Of a stretch of 64,000 bases of DNA, positions 45,120 to 55,641 are shown in pieces. Each line of letters opens with the position of its first letter. Position 1 is the first letter of the stretch. The notes beneath the pieces were generated by a model, which saw nothing but the letters and a program-made list of their open reading frames with translations, searched no databases and was not told the DNA's origin. The stretch is from Saccharothrix carnea (GTDB taxonomy: Bacteria > Actinomycetota > Actinomycetes > Mycobacteriales > Pseudonocardiaceae): positions 620,001 to 684,000 of the forward strand of contig NZ_PYAX01000004.1 in NCBI RefSeq assembly GCF_003014735.1, read 5' to 3'. Both the position numbers and the translations under genes were made by a program.

Positions 45120-46014
45120 CCTCCCACAACCGGGTGGCCGTCTCCGGGTCGAGCGCGTAGGCCGCGACACCGCTGACCATGTTGCCGTCGTTCGGCAGGG
45201 CCTCGCGGCAGTCCTCGAAGTACCGCCCGCCGACGCCGTCCAGCAGCGGTGACGTCGCCAGCAGCACCGACGTGGCCGCGCCCTGCTCCGGCGTTTTGAG
45301 CCGGAACCCCTCGGCACCCGCATCCTCGATCATCGACCGCATGGCGTCCGGGTCGACGTGGCGCTGGAGGTTGGTCATGATCCCGCCGGGCATCAGGGCG
45401 TTCACCGTGATGCCGTCCGCCGCCCAGCGCTTGGTCCCGGCCACGGCGAACAGCACGTTCGCGGTCTTCGACTGCCCGTACGCCGCCCACGGGTCGTAGG
45501 GCCGCTCGGTGAAGTGGATGTCGTCGAACACGACCGGCGACATGAGGTGCGCGGCGGAGCTCACCGACACCACCCGGGCGCCCTCGACGGCCAGGAACCG
45601 GTGCAGGCCGTTCGTCAGCGCGAAGTGGCCGAGGTGGTTGGTGGCGAACTGGAGTTCCCAGCCCTCCGGCGTGCGGGTCTCCGGTGTCGCCATGACGCCC
45701 GCGTTGTTGACCAGGATGTGCAGCGGGCCGTCCCAGCCGGCCACGAACGCCGCCACGGACGCCTGGTCGGCCAGGTCGAGCCGGGCGACCCGGGCCGTGC
45801 CGCCGATCTCGTCGGCCACCCGCTGACCGGCCGCCGTGTCGCGGACCGCCAGGGTGACCTCGGCGCCCGCCGACGCCAGTGCCCGCGCCGTCTCGACGCC
45901 GATGCCCGACGCGGCACCCGTGACGACCGCGCGCCGTCCGGTCAGGTCGATGCCCGCGACGACGTCGGCCGCGGTGGACTCCGCGTCGAAGGGCGTGGTG
46001 ATGTGCTCGGTCAT
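45094..46014 (-). CDS. Short-chain dehydrogenase/reductase (retinol-dehydrogenase-like)
   Basis: 306 residues with VVTGAASGIGVETARALA (cofactor), LVNNAGVMATPE and active-site YGQSKTANVLFA. The long form with the FDDIHFTERPYDP segment resembles retinol dehydrogenase-like/WW-domain oxidoreductase SDRs. It is divergent from a TetR repressor and the shared 117-bp gap carries duplicated palindromes, so TetR-controlled expression is likely. Confidence 0.9.
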   Translation of the reverse strand: MTEHITTPFDAESTAADVVAGIDLTGRRAVVTGAASGIGVETARALASAGAEVTLAVRDTAAGQRVADEIGGTARVARLDLADQASVAAFVAGWDGPLHILVNNAGVMATPETRTPEGWELQFATNHLGHFALTNGLHRFLAVEGARVVSVSSAAHLMSPVVFDDIHFTERPYDPWAAYGQSKTANVLFAVAGTKRWAADGITVNALMPGGIMTNLQRHVDPDAMRSMIEDAGAEGFRLKTPEQGAATSVLLATSPLLDGVGGRYFEDCREALPNDGNMVSGVAAYALDPETATRLWEVTEQTLAR

Positions 46015-46045
46015 GTCTGCTCGTCTCCCCTGTCGTACACTGAAG

Positions 46046-46090
46046 CGGAGGTTCCTCCGTTACGTTCCACCGTAACCGGAGGTTCCTCCG
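46046..46090. promoter_or_regulatory. Duplicated TetR operator
   Basis: Two identical palindromes CGGAGGTTCCTCCG at 46046-46059 and 46077-46090, 31 bp apart, flank a third dyad TTACG-N6-CGTAA (46060-46075). They lie between the divergent SDR and TetR genes. Confidence 0.7.
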
Positions 46091-46131
46091 TTTAGCTCGG
46101 AGAGCTGCGTCACACCCGTCTGGAGGCACCC

Positions 46132-46668
46132 TTGTCCCGCCCACTGCGCGCGGACGCCCAGCGCAACCGCGACCGGCTGATCGAGACGGCGCTGGACGCG
46201 TTCACCACCGAGGGCGCGGAGGCCACGCTGGAGTCCATCGCCAAGCGCGCGGGCGTCGGCATCGGCACGCTCTACCGCCACTTCCCCACCCGGGAGGCGC
46301 TGGTGGAGGCGGTCTACCGCAACGAGTTGGCGAAGATCTGCGACGCCGCACCCGAGCTGCTGGGCTCGTTGCCGCCGTTCGAGGCGATCAGGGCGTGGAT
46401 GGACCGGTTCGTCGAGTACCTGGCCACCAAGCAGGGCATGGGTGACGCGTTGCGCGCGGTGATCGCCTCCGGCGGCGACCCGTACGCGGAGAGCAAGGAC
46501 CGGCTGGTCGAGGCGATGGCCACGCTGCTCGCGGCGGTCGACCGGCCGGACGTGGACCCGTTGCACGTGATCGCCACGGTCGGCGGCATCGCGCTCACGG
46601 TGCCCGACGTCGGCCCGGCGGACGGCATGCTCGACCTCGTCGTGGACGGCCTGCGCTACCGCGCCTGA
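46132..46668 (+). CDS. TetR family transcriptional regulator
   Basis: 178 residues. The helix-turn-helix is residues 10-55 (TLESIAKRAGVGIGTLYRHF), with a helical ligand-binding C-terminus of the SBP-type that senses small hydrophobic ligands. TTG start with GGAGG five bases upstream. It very probably represses the divergent SDR and itself through the duplicated palindromes in the gap. Confidence 0.92.
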   Translation: MSRPLRADAQRNRDRLIETALDAFTTEGAEATLESIAKRAGVGIGTLYRHFPTREALVEAVYRNELAKICDAAPELLGSLPPFEAIRAWMDRFVEYLATKQGMGDALRAVIASGGDPYAESKDRLVEAMATLLAAVDRPDVDPLHVIATVGGIALTVPDVGPADGMLDLVVDGLRYRA

Positions 46669-46671
46669 CGT

Positions 46672-48171
<1,500 letters not shown>

Positions 48172-49244
48172 ACCCCCAGTCTCCCGGACCTGCCAACACC
48201 CCTCCCACCTGGGCCAACACCAACCCCAACCGCCGACCCGCGAACACGATGGAGTGAACCTGCCTTCCCCCACTCCCCAAAACGCCGTTATCATTGCCCT
48301 CAAACGTCGGTTGAAGAAATGAGGAGCCCCGAGCAACCACCGCCGTGCCACCCCCACCACCCACCCCCACCGCCAACGCCCCGCCACCACCCGACCGCAA
48401 GCAACGGCAGCCACCCCACCACCCACCGCCAACACGTCGAGCCACCCGAACCCGGCCCAGGCGCTCCAGCCCACCACCGCCCCAGCCCACCGAGCCCCCA
48501 GCCCACCGAGCCCTCGGCCCACCGAGCCCTCGGCCCGCCGGGACCTCGGCCAGCCCAGCCCGCTGTCCGCCGCCGGGATCGAGGCCGCACCCTCGCGCCA
48601 GCCGGGTCCCGCCGCACGCAGCCGCGCCCCGCGGATACCACCTCGCCGCGCCGCGCCCTGCCGCCGCCCAGCCCACCAGCCGCCCAGCCCAGCCCGGTCC
48701 GCCCGCCCGCCCAGCCCACCAGCCGCCCAGCCCGGTCCGCCAGCGTCCTGCCGCCGCCCGGCACGTCCCGCCGGCGCCTGCCGCGCTCCGCCGCGCCTGT
48801 TGTGCCGTCGCGCCGTCGAGTCCCGTCCGCGCCCGGCCGGATCCTGCCGCCGCCGAGCCGCCCAGCCGAGTCCCGGCCCGTCGCCGCCCGGCCCCGTCTT
48901 GCCGCCGCCGAGCAATCCCGCCGCGCCAGCCAGCCGTCAACCGCGTCCCGCCGCGCCAGCCAGCCGTCAACCGCGTCCCGCCGCGCCAGCCAGCCGTCAA
49001 CCGCGTCCCGCCGCGCCAGCCGCGCCCCGTCCTGCTGCCGCCCCGGCCCGTCTCGTCGCCGCCCAACCGAGTCCCGCCGCACCCAACAGCGCCCAGCCGG
49101 ATCCCGCCGCGCCTAGCCGAGTCCAGCCGCGCCCAGCCGGGTCCCGGCGCGTGAAGTTGAATCTCGGTCGTCCCGAGCCGAGCCGTGGTGGGCTGGGGCG
49201 GGCCAGACTGGTGAGGTCTACGGCACGTCGTTGGAGGAGGCCGC
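48172..49244. repeat. 1.07-kb low-complexity, repeat-rich intergenic region
   Basis: The interval between the divergent monooxygenase and SDR genes is dominated by C-rich GCC/CCCAG/CGCC-type short repeats in which several frames are open over hundreds of bases yet encode only Pro/Arg/Ser runs. Only the first 150 bases (48172-48330) have a more normal composition, including an AT-richer patch near 48285-48325. I see no credible gene. Confidence 0.75.
48931..49020. repeat. Three identical 30-bp tandem repeats
   Basis: Three consecutive copies of a 30-bp unit starting CAGCCGTCAACCGCGTCCCG and ending CCGCGCCAGC, preceded by a partial unit at 48913-48930. Identity between units suggests recent expansion. 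Confidence 0.9.
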
Positions 49245-50111
49245 ATGTCCCAGCTTTCGCGCTACCGGTTCGCGGGCGGTACGGCGGTGGTGACCGGGGC
49301 GGCCAGTGGGATCGGTGAGCAGTTGGCGTACGGGTTGGCGCGGCGCGGCAGTGGTCTGGTGTTGATCGATCGGGATGGTGACCGGCTCGCGGCGGTGGCC
49401 GGGAAGATCCGTGGGGTGCGGGTCGAGACGTTCGTGGCCGATCTGGGTGACATCGGGGCGTTGGGCGGGCTGGCGGCGCGGGTGCTGGCGGGCGATCCGC
49501 GGATCAGCCTGCTGGTGAACAACGCGGGTGTGGCGCTCGGGGGGACGTTCGACCAAGTCGGCGCCGACGAGTTCGACTGGGTCATGGACGTCAACTTCCG
49601 CGCGCCGGTGGCGTTGACCCGGCTGTTCCTGCCGACGTTGCTCCAGTCGCCGGGCAGTCACGTGGTCAACGTGTCGAGCCTGTTCGGGCTCATCGGCCCA
49701 CCCGGCCAGACCGCCTACTCGGCCAGCAAGTTCGCCCTGCGCGGGTTCACCGAGTCGTTGCGCCACGAGTTGGCCGACCGCGGCGTCGGCGTGACCTGCG
49801 TCCACCCCGGCGGTATCCGGACCAGGATCGCGGAGACCGCTCGGGTGGCGTCGGGGGTCAGCGAAACCGAAGCGGCACAAGGCAAGGAGAGCTTCGCCAA
49901 GCTGCTGACCTACCCCGCGGACAAGGCGGCCGAGCGGATCCTGGCGGGCGTGGCCAAGCGCAAGGGCCGGGTGCTGATCGCGTGGACCGCCATCGCACCC
50001 GACCTCGTCGCCCGCCTCTTCCCCACCTCCTACCTGACCGTCCTCAACCGCCTCAGCCCCGCCGCGGCCCGCAACGCCGCTCAGCGCAACACGACCTCCA
50101 CCGGCAACTGA
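49245..50111 (+). CDS. Short-chain dehydrogenase/reductase
   Basis: 288 residues: cofactor motif VVTGAASGIGEQLA, LLVNNAGVALGG, active site SSLFG plus YSASKFALRGFTES. The C-terminal segment (RVLIAWTAIAPDLVARLFP) is typical of SDRs associated with EthA/MymA-type monooxygenases. GGAGGAGG lies four bases before the ATG. It overlaps the convergent transglutaminase-like gene by 31 bases. Confidence 0.9.
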   Translation: MSQLSRYRFAGGTAVVTGAASGIGEQLAYGLARRGSGLVLIDRDGDRLAAVAGKIRGVRVETFVADLGDIGALGGLAARVLAGDPRISLLVNNAGVALGGTFDQVGADEFDWVMDVNFRAPVALTRLFLPTLLQSPGSHVVNVSSLFGLIGPPGQTAYSASKFALRGFTESLRHELADRGVGVTCVHPGGIRTRIAETARVASGVSETEAAQGKESFAKLLTYPADKAAERILAGVAKRKGRVLIAWTAIAPDLVARLFPTSYLTVLNRLSPAAARNAAQRNTTSTGN

Positions 50112-50935
50112 GTCACCTGATCCAGTGACGTGATCACCGGCGACACACGGTAAGCGTCGGTGTCGAAGGCCGCTCGCACATCGGCCTCCGGGTCCTGCAG
50201 CAACGCCGCCAGCTCGTCGGCCGCCGCGACGTCCTCTTCGGACAGTTCCGGCTCGTCGCTCAGCGAGCCCCACAGGTCCCACAGGATCATCTCGTGCTTG
50301 TTCAACGACGCCAGGTCCTGCACGAGGTCGTGCCGCACCTGGGTGAGGCCGCGCGTGCCGGGGACGGTCATCTCGGGCGAGACCACGAACCGGTCGGCCT
50401 CGATCGCACCCGACCGGGCGGCACGCCACGCGTCCGCGCCCACCAGGAACCGGTCCCGCGGCACGTCCATCAGGTCGACCTCGCCGTCCAGGAACTGCGG
50501 GTCGACCAACCGCCACCGCCGCCCGTCCCACACCTCGGCCACCACGTGGTCCAGGTACCAGCCGGGCGCGAGGTACCCGGCGAACCCGACCCGCGACCGG
50601 GCCGGGATGCCGTGGTGCCGTGCCATCGCCACGAACAGCAGCGTGAAGTCCCGGCAGCAGCCCACGACCCGCTCGGTCGGTGCGCGCTGCTCGCCCAGCG
50701 GCGCGGGGTTCAGCTCGTGCAGGCGGGCGAGGATGTCCGCCGCGTACCGCAGGTCGACCTCCGCCAGCCGTTCGGCGGGGAACCCGTGGTCGGTGATGTT
50801 CCCGTTGCCCCAGTAGTGGAACACCAGCCCGGCCGCGACCCGCCGCAGCTGCGCCAGGTCCGGTCCGACGCCGTCCAGCCACCCGGCGAGCGGGCCGGGG
50901 TCGGTGAACCGGCTGTGCGTGGTGTAGTCGATCAT
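50081..50935 (-). CDS. Transglutaminase-like domain protein
   Basis: 284 residues. The cysteine-protease-like triad of the family is visible: Cys in VVGCCRDFTLLFVAMAR, His in YLDHVVAEVW and Asp in WRLVDPQF. Such proteins act as peptidases or cross-linking enzymes, and many actinobacterial members have unknown substrates. GGGGAG six bases before ATG 50935 fixes the start. No signal peptide is present, so it acts in the cytoplasm. Confidence 0.85.
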   Translation of the reverse strand: MIDYTTHSRFTDPGPLAGWLDGVGPDLAQLRRVAAGLVFHYWGNGNITDHGFPAERLAEVDLRYAADILARLHELNPAPLGEQRAPTERVVGCCRDFTLLFVAMARHHGIPARSRVGFAGYLAPGWYLDHVVAEVWDGRRWRLVDPQFLDGEVDLMDVPRDRFLVGADAWRAARSGAIEADRFVVSPEMTVPGTRGLTQVRHDLVQDLASLNKHEMILWDLWGSLSDEPELSEEDVAAADELAALLQDPEADVRAAFDTDAYRVSPVITSLDQVTQLPVEVVLR

Positions 50936-50993
50936 GTGGGCTCCCCTCGGCCTGTGTGCCGCGCATTGTCTACGCCCTGCCCCAAGGGCACGG

Positions 50994-51680
50994 TCAAGCG
51001 GTGACGGTGAACAGGACGTAGCCGTAGCCCAGCTCCCGCCGACCCGGGTTGGCGCGGACCCACCCGTCCACGACGTCGCCCGGGAACTCGATGCGCAGCA
51101 CGGCTTCCAGCTCCGCCGCGTCACGGCACCGCCACGACGACATCACCTCGGTGCGCTCCGCGCCCTGGTCGCGCCACCACGCGTCGGTGGTGTCGGCGGC
51201 ACCCTGCGCGGACGCCCACGGCGAGGCGGCGAGCAGGCCGGCGAACTCGCCGTGCCGCCAGTCGTTGTCGATCACGACCAGCGTGCCGCCGGGCCGCAGC
51301 ACGCGCCGCACCTCGGCGAGCCCAGGCCCGCAGTCCGGTGGGAAGAAGTACGCGAACCGGGCGTGCACCACGTCCACGCTCGCGTCGGGCAGCGGGACGT
51401 GCTCCGCCGACCCGTGCCGCACGGTCCCCCGCTGCGCCGCCCTGGCCAGCAGGTCGGGATCCGGCTCGACACCGATCACCTCGCCCGCGTCGGCCGCGTA
51501 GCGGGGCAGCCAGAAGCCCGTGCCGCAGCCCAGGTCGAGCAGCGTGCGACCGGCCCAGTCGGCCCGCTCGCGCAGGGCGCGCCACAACCGCCCGTCCGGG
51601 TCGATCGCCTCGTTCTCCCGCTCGTAGACGTCGGGGTGGTCGGCGATGTTGGGCGCGCGGTGGAAGTCCGGGAACGTCAC
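50994..51680 (-). CDS. Class I SAM-dependent methyltransferase
   Basis: About 228 residues. SAM motif I is LLDLGCGTGFWLPRYA, the acidic loop is VIGVEPDPDLL, and HVPLPDASVDVVHARFAYFF with LRPGGTLVVIDND complete a Methyltransf_11-type fold. GTG 51680 is chosen because TACGGT lies seven bases upstream, compatible with a leaderless transcript; GTG 51689 is an alternative. Substrate unknown. It is divergent from rhamnulokinase. Confidence 0.85.
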   Translation of the reverse strand: MTFPDFHRAPNIADHPDVYERENEAIDPDGRLWRALRERADWAGRTLLDLGCGTGFWLPRYAADAGEVIGVEPDPDLLARAAQRGTVRHGSAEHVPLPDASVDVVHARFAYFFPPDCGPGLAEVRRVLRPGGTLVVIDNDWRHGEFAGLLAASPWASAQGAADTTDAWWRDQGAERTEVMSSWRCRDAAELEAVLRIEFPGDVVDGWVRANPGRRELGYGYVLFTVTA

Positions 51681-51757
51681 GGAGGACACCGTACGGGCGC
51701 ACCACCGCGACGCCGCGTCCTTGACAGCCCGGGGCCCGAGGCGCTTGACTGCCGTGA

Positions 51758-51773
51758 CTTGAAACGATTCAAG
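51758..51773. promoter_or_regulatory. LacI-type operator CTTGAA-ACGA-TTCAAG upstream of rhamnulokinase
   Basis: Perfect 6-bp arms around ACGA, 25 bp before the kinase start. This matches the LacI/DeoR class of sugar-catabolic operators. The cognate repressor is not in the window. Confidence 0.65.
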
Positions 51774-51798
51774 CACCCGTGGAGTAGTGGAGCCGCCC

Positions 51799-53208
51799 AT
51801 GCCGCCCATGTCGTCCGTCGCCGAGGTGTCCGCCGAGGTTTTCGGGGCCGTCGACATCGGCGCCTCGGGTGGTCGGGTCGTGGCCGGGGTGGTGGCCGGT
51901 GGTCGCACCACGCTGCACGTGGTGCACCGGTTCCCCAACGGCGTGGTCACCAGGGACGGGCACCTGCGCTGGGACTTCACCGGCCTGTACCGGGAGGTGC
52001 TGACGGGGCTGCGGGCGCTGGCCGCCGCGTTCCCGGAGGTGGTGTCGATCGGCATCGACACGTGGGCCGTGGACTACGGGCTGCTGGACGAGGACGGCAC
52101 GCTGCTCGCCGAGCCCGTGTCGTACCGGGACGGGCGGACCGCCCAGGCGGTGGAGCGGGTGCACGCACGGACCTCCCCCGAGGCCCTGTACGCGATCAAC
52201 GGCCTGCAGTTCCTGCCGTTCACCACGCTCTACCAGCTGGAGGCCGAGCGGTCGTCGCCGTGGTGGGACGAGGCGGCGCACGTCGTGCTGCTGCCGGACC
52301 TGCTCGCCTACTGGCTGACCGGCGAGCTGCGGACGGAGATCACCAACGCGTCGACCACGGGGCTGCTGGACGTGCGGACGCGGACGTGGGCGCCGGAACT
52401 GGCCGCCGACGTGCCGTTCCCGCCGTTGCAGGAGCCGGGTGAGGTGCGCGGCCTGCTGCGCCCGGAGGTCGTCGCCGCGACGGGCCTGCCGGCGACGACA
52501 CCGGTCACGTCGGTCGGCTCGCACGACACCGCGTCGGCCGTCGTGGCGCTGCCCGCGGACGGGTCGCGCTTCGCCTACGTGTCCAGCGGGACGTGGTCGT
52601 TGGCGGGCGTCGAGCTGCCCGGACCGGTGTTGAGCGCGCGGGCGCGCGAGCTGAACTTCACCAACGAGGGCGGCGTGGACGGGCGGACCAGGTTCCTGCG
52701 CAATGTGGGCGGTCTGTGGCTGTTGCAGGAGTCGCTGCGCGAGTGGCCCGACCGCGACCTGCCCACTCTGCTCGCCGAGGCGGAGACCCTCCCCCCGGGC
52801 GGACCGACCGTCGACGTCGACGACCCGGCGTTCATCGCACCGGGCGACATGCCGAACCGGATCGCCGCCGCGGCCACCGGCCCGCTGCGCACCCCGGCCG
52901 AGACCGTGCGCTGCGTCCTGGACTCCCTGGCCACCGCCTACGCCCGCACCATCGACCAGGCGGCGACCCTGACCGGCCACGACGTCGACGTGATCCACAT
53001 CGTGGGCGGCGGCTCGCGCAACGACCTGCTGTGCCGCCTGACCGCGTCCCTCTCGGGCCGCCGCGTCACCGCGGGCCCCGTCGAGGCCACCGCCCTGGGC
53101 AACGTCCTGGTCCAGGCCAGGGCCCACGGCGCCGCCCCGGCCACCCTGGAGGCGATCCGGGCGACCCTGGCCACCACCGAGGACATCCGCCACTACGACC
53201 CGGCCTGA
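51799..53208 (+). CDS. rhaB: Rhamnulokinase (FGGY kinase)
   Basis: 469 residues. FGGY fold with AVDIGASGGRVVAG at the start, GIDTWAVDYGLLDEDG, SHDTASAVVALP, YVSSGTWSLAGVE, ELNFTNEGGVDGRTRFLRN and IHIVGGGSRNDLLC. The SSGTWSL-to-NFTNEGG block is characteristic of L-rhamnulose kinases. It phosphorylates L-rhamnulose, leading to L-lactaldehyde and dihydroxyacetone phosphate. ATG 51799 is six bases after GGAG. A LacI-type operator lies just upstream. Isomerase and aldolase genes are not adjacent, so the rest of the pathway must be elsewhere. Confidence 0.88.
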   Translation: MPPMSSVAEVSAEVFGAVDIGASGGRVVAGVVAGGRTTLHVVHRFPNGVVTRDGHLRWDFTGLYREVLTGLRALAAAFPEVVSIGIDTWAVDYGLLDEDGTLLAEPVSYRDGRTAQAVERVHARTSPEALYAINGLQFLPFTTLYQLEAERSSPWWDEAAHVVLLPDLLAYWLTGELRTEITNASTTGLLDVRTRTWAPELAADVPFPPLQEPGEVRGLLRPEVVAATGLPATTPVTSVGSHDTASAVVALPADGSRFAYVSSGTWSLAGVELPGPVLSARARELNFTNEGGVDGRTRFLRNVGGLWLLQESLREWPDRDLPTLLAEAETLPPGGPTVDVDDPAFIAPGDMPNRIAAAATGPLRTPAETVRCVLDSLATAYARTIDQAATLTGHDVDVIHIVGGGSRNDLLCRLTASLSGRRVTAGPVEATALGNVLVQARAHGAAPATLEAIRATLATTEDIRHYDPA

Positions 53209-53271
53209 ACCGGCAACCGACAACCGACATCCGGCAACCGGCTTCCGACCGGGCACGCGGGTGCCGGGTGC

Positions 53272-53658
53272 TCAGCCGCCGAACCGCCGCGTGAACTCGG
53301 CCGCCAGCCCGGCACCGGCCGCGCCGACGAGCTTGGCGACGATCGGGTTGAGGATCAGCTCCGACACCGAGGCCGCGAGGCGGGGCATCTTCCGGCCGAA
53401 CCAGTTGCGGATGCTCTCCATCGTGGCGAGGTCGGGCTCGTCGTCGGTGATCGCCTCTTCCAGCTCGTCGACCTTCGCGCGGGCCGCGTCGTCGTCCTCG
53501 CCGAGTTGCGCGCGGAGCCGGGCGAACAGCGCGGCCAGGTCCTCCGCCTCGCGGGCGTCGAGCCGCACGGGTGCGTTGGTGACCGCGTTGTTGTCACCGA
53601 CGACGACGTTGCCGCTGATGTCGCCCCCGACGCGGAGGCGGAACCGGTTGTCGGACAT
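53272..53658 (-). CDS. Small protein sharing the N-terminal beta motif of the adjacent NTPase
   Basis: 128 residues. Residues 7-26 read RLRVGGDISGNVVVGDNNAV, aligning without gaps to SVGGSLSGVVVIGDHNVV at the start of the upstream NTPase. A helical region follows with acidic coiled-coil character (REAEDLAALFARLRAQLG) and an amphipathic or weakly hydrophobic C-terminus (NPIVAKLVGAAGAGLAAEF). GGGAG lies five bases before ATG 53658. The gene starts 11 bp after the NTPase stop. It may be an adaptor or effector that pairs with the NTPase through the shared motif; this is inference. Confidence 0.85.
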   Translation of the reverse strand: MSDNRFRLRVGGDISGNVVVGDNNAVTNAPVRLDAREAEDLAALFARLRAQLGEDDDAARAKVDELEEAITDDEPDLATMESIRNWFGRKMPRLAASVSELILNPIVAKLVGAAGAGLAAEFTRRFGG

Positions 53659-53669
53659 GGGTTCTCCCG

Positions 53670-55487
53670 TCACCCCGGAGTGGGGATGGTGGTGGTGGTG
53701 GTGGTGGTCGTGGTCGGCTTGACAACCGTGGTCGTCGGCGGCACGGGTGACGTCGCTGCTTCGACCACCCCGCTCAGCACCATGGGACGTTCGGCGGGGA
53801 GGGTGACCTGTGCCGTGTAGTCGCCGGGTTCGGTGGCGTCGAAGTAGATCGTCACCGTGCAGCTCTCGCCCGGTGACAGCACGTCGGGGCAGTCGGGCTT
53901 GAGGGCGAACACCGGCGCGTCGGGACCGCCGAGCGCCAACCGGCCGGTCGGGACGCCGTCGCCGTGGCAGGGCTGCGCGACGATCGGGATCGAGCGGGTG
54001 TTCCGCACGAGGTCGAGCCCCAGCGACGCGGGCAGGACGGGGTCGCACGGCGGATCGGTCGTCGGGTCGGTGATCGGGTCCTCCGGGTCGGCCGGTCCCG
54101 AGGTGGGGGTTCCGGCCGGGATGGTGGTGACGGTGTCCGGTGCGCTCGCCGTGGTCGACGCCGTCGGCTGCCCGGCGGTGTCACCCGGCTCGCTCAGGGC
54201 CAACCAGCCGAAGCCGACCAGCGGTGCGAGGACCAGCAGCGGGAGGAGGACCTTCCACCACAGACCCGAAGCCGACCGTTCCGCGAGCAGCCGGTCCCGC
54301 ACCTGGAGTTCCCGTTCGAAGTAGGCCAGTTCGCGGGACTCGCCCAGCACACGCGCGGCCTCCGCGCCGAGCACCAGCACCTCGCCCCAGGCACCGAGTC
54401 GCAGTGACCGCAGCAGCGCCGGGGCGGCGACCCGGGCCAGCTCCAGCGCTTCCGCGGTAGGCCCGGCGGCGGTGAGCACGGCGACGATGACCGGTGCGGC
54501 CTCGACCACCTCGGATCGTGCCGGGCCGCTCCAGAGCCAGTCCGCCAGCGTGGTCGCCGCCGAGGACGCCGAAGCGACCTCCGCGGCCGGGGTGGCGAGG
54601 TGGACCCCACCGCCGTCCACCGTGACGAGCCCGACCCGCTCCAGGTCGGCCAGCACCGGTGCGGCCTCCGCCGAGGCGATCCCGGCCAGCAGCGCGAGGA
54701 GCGCGACCGAGCACCCGACGCCGCCGAGCAGCGCGAGCACCCTGATGACCCGGCGGTGCCGCTCGTCGGTCGTGGTGGCGGCGAGCCGGAGCAGCGCGGG
54801 CGGGCTGCCGCGGGCGGCCCGGACCTGCCGCAGCTCGGCCGCGGTCGGTGGACGGCCGAGGACGCGGTGCACGAGGGCGAGGCTCGCTTCAGGGGACAGG
54901 TCGCCGAGCGCCACGGCCCGCCCCGCGGACCACAGCGTGCGCTCCCGCACCGCGGACAGCACGGTGCAGCCGGACGCCGCGTCGAGCACCCGTTCGATGT
55001 CCTCCGGCCGGTCGGACAGGTGGTCCAGCACCAGCACCGCGCGGATCGGTTCCAGGAACCGGCGCAGGCGCGCGGGAGTCGGCCGGTAGTCCTCGGCTGC
55101 CTCGTAGCAGGCCTCGAACAGGTCCTGGAGGAGGTCGTCGACGTGCTTGCCGCTCTCCGACAGGCAGATCACGTGATCACGTGCCGCCCGCTGCCGGCTG
55201 ATGTGCCGCAGCAGCAACGACTTGCCGTAGCCGGCGGGCCCGTGCAGCTGGACGTGCCGGCGGGCGTCGAGCTCGGCGTGCACGGCACGCAGTTCCGCGT
55301 CCCGGCCGACCGGCGCCTCCCGTTGTCCCCACAGCAGGGAACGCGGCGGTGTCGTGCGGCGCGGCGCGGGTGGTGTCGTCGGGCTGACCGTGGTGCCGGC
55401 GTGGTCGCACACCACGTTGTGATCGCCGATGACGACGACTCCGCTGAGACTCCCCCCGACGCTGACCGTGGTCGATCTGTCGTCCAC
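53670..55487 (-). CDS. Membrane-anchored STAND-like NTPase with extracellular Ig-like domain
   Basis: About 605 residues. The N-terminal beta motif (residues 8-26) precedes a P-loop NTPase with Walker A GPAGYGKS (83-90), CYE at 127-129 and Walker B AVLVLDHL (150-157). A helical region (240-400) leads to one membrane helix (about 410-431). Outside the membrane are a Pro/Thr linker, a beta-sandwich-like segment (LSPGESCTVTIYFDATEPGDY) and a threonine-run tail encoded by a GGT-type microsatellite. The NTPase core and topology match the protein at 10059-13049. The GTG start is chosen because MDDRSTTVSVGG aligns with the small partner; GTG 55559 is an alternative. Confidence 0.82.
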   Translation of the reverse strand: MDDRSTTVSVGGSLSGVVVIGDHNVVCDHAGTTVSPTTPPAPRRTTPPRSLLWGQREAPVGRDAELRAVHAELDARRHVQLHGPAGYGKSLLLRHISRQRAARDHVICLSESGKHVDDLLQDLFEACYEAAEDYRPTPARLRRFLEPIRAVLVLDHLSDRPEDIERVLDAASGCTVLSAVRERTLWSAGRAVALGDLSPEASLALVHRVLGRPPTAAELRQVRAARGSPPALLRLAATTTDERHRRVIRVLALLGGVGCSVALLALLAGIASAEAAPVLADLERVGLVTVDGGGVHLATPAAEVASASSAATTLADWLWSGPARSEVVEAAPVIVAVLTAAGPTAEALELARVAAPALLRSLRLGAWGEVLVLGAEAARVLGESRELAYFERELQVRDRLLAERSASGLWWKVLLPLLVLAPLVGFGWLALSEPGDTAGQPTASTTASAPDTVTTIPAGTPTSGPADPEDPITDPTTDPPCDPVLPASLGLDLVRNTRSIPIVAQPCHGDGVPTGRLALGGPDAPVFALKPDCPDVLSPGESCTVTIYFDATEPGDYTAQVTLPAERPMVLSGVVEAATSPVPPTTTVVKPTTTTTTTTTIPTPG

Positions 55488-55641
55488 GACACGATGGAAG
55501 CACGGTGCCCTCGTCCCGAAACCCGGATCGCCGCAACGTCCCACCTTCGGGCGCAGCACACATCACCCCATCGAGTGGGCCTTGACGTTCAGTAACCCCA
55601 CCCCGCGAGAGTCGTACGTCCAGGACCCCTGAATTCAACGC

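Noticed and set aside
48913-49020. CRISPR array
   Set aside because: The 30-bp units are directly adjacent without spacers and no cas genes are present.
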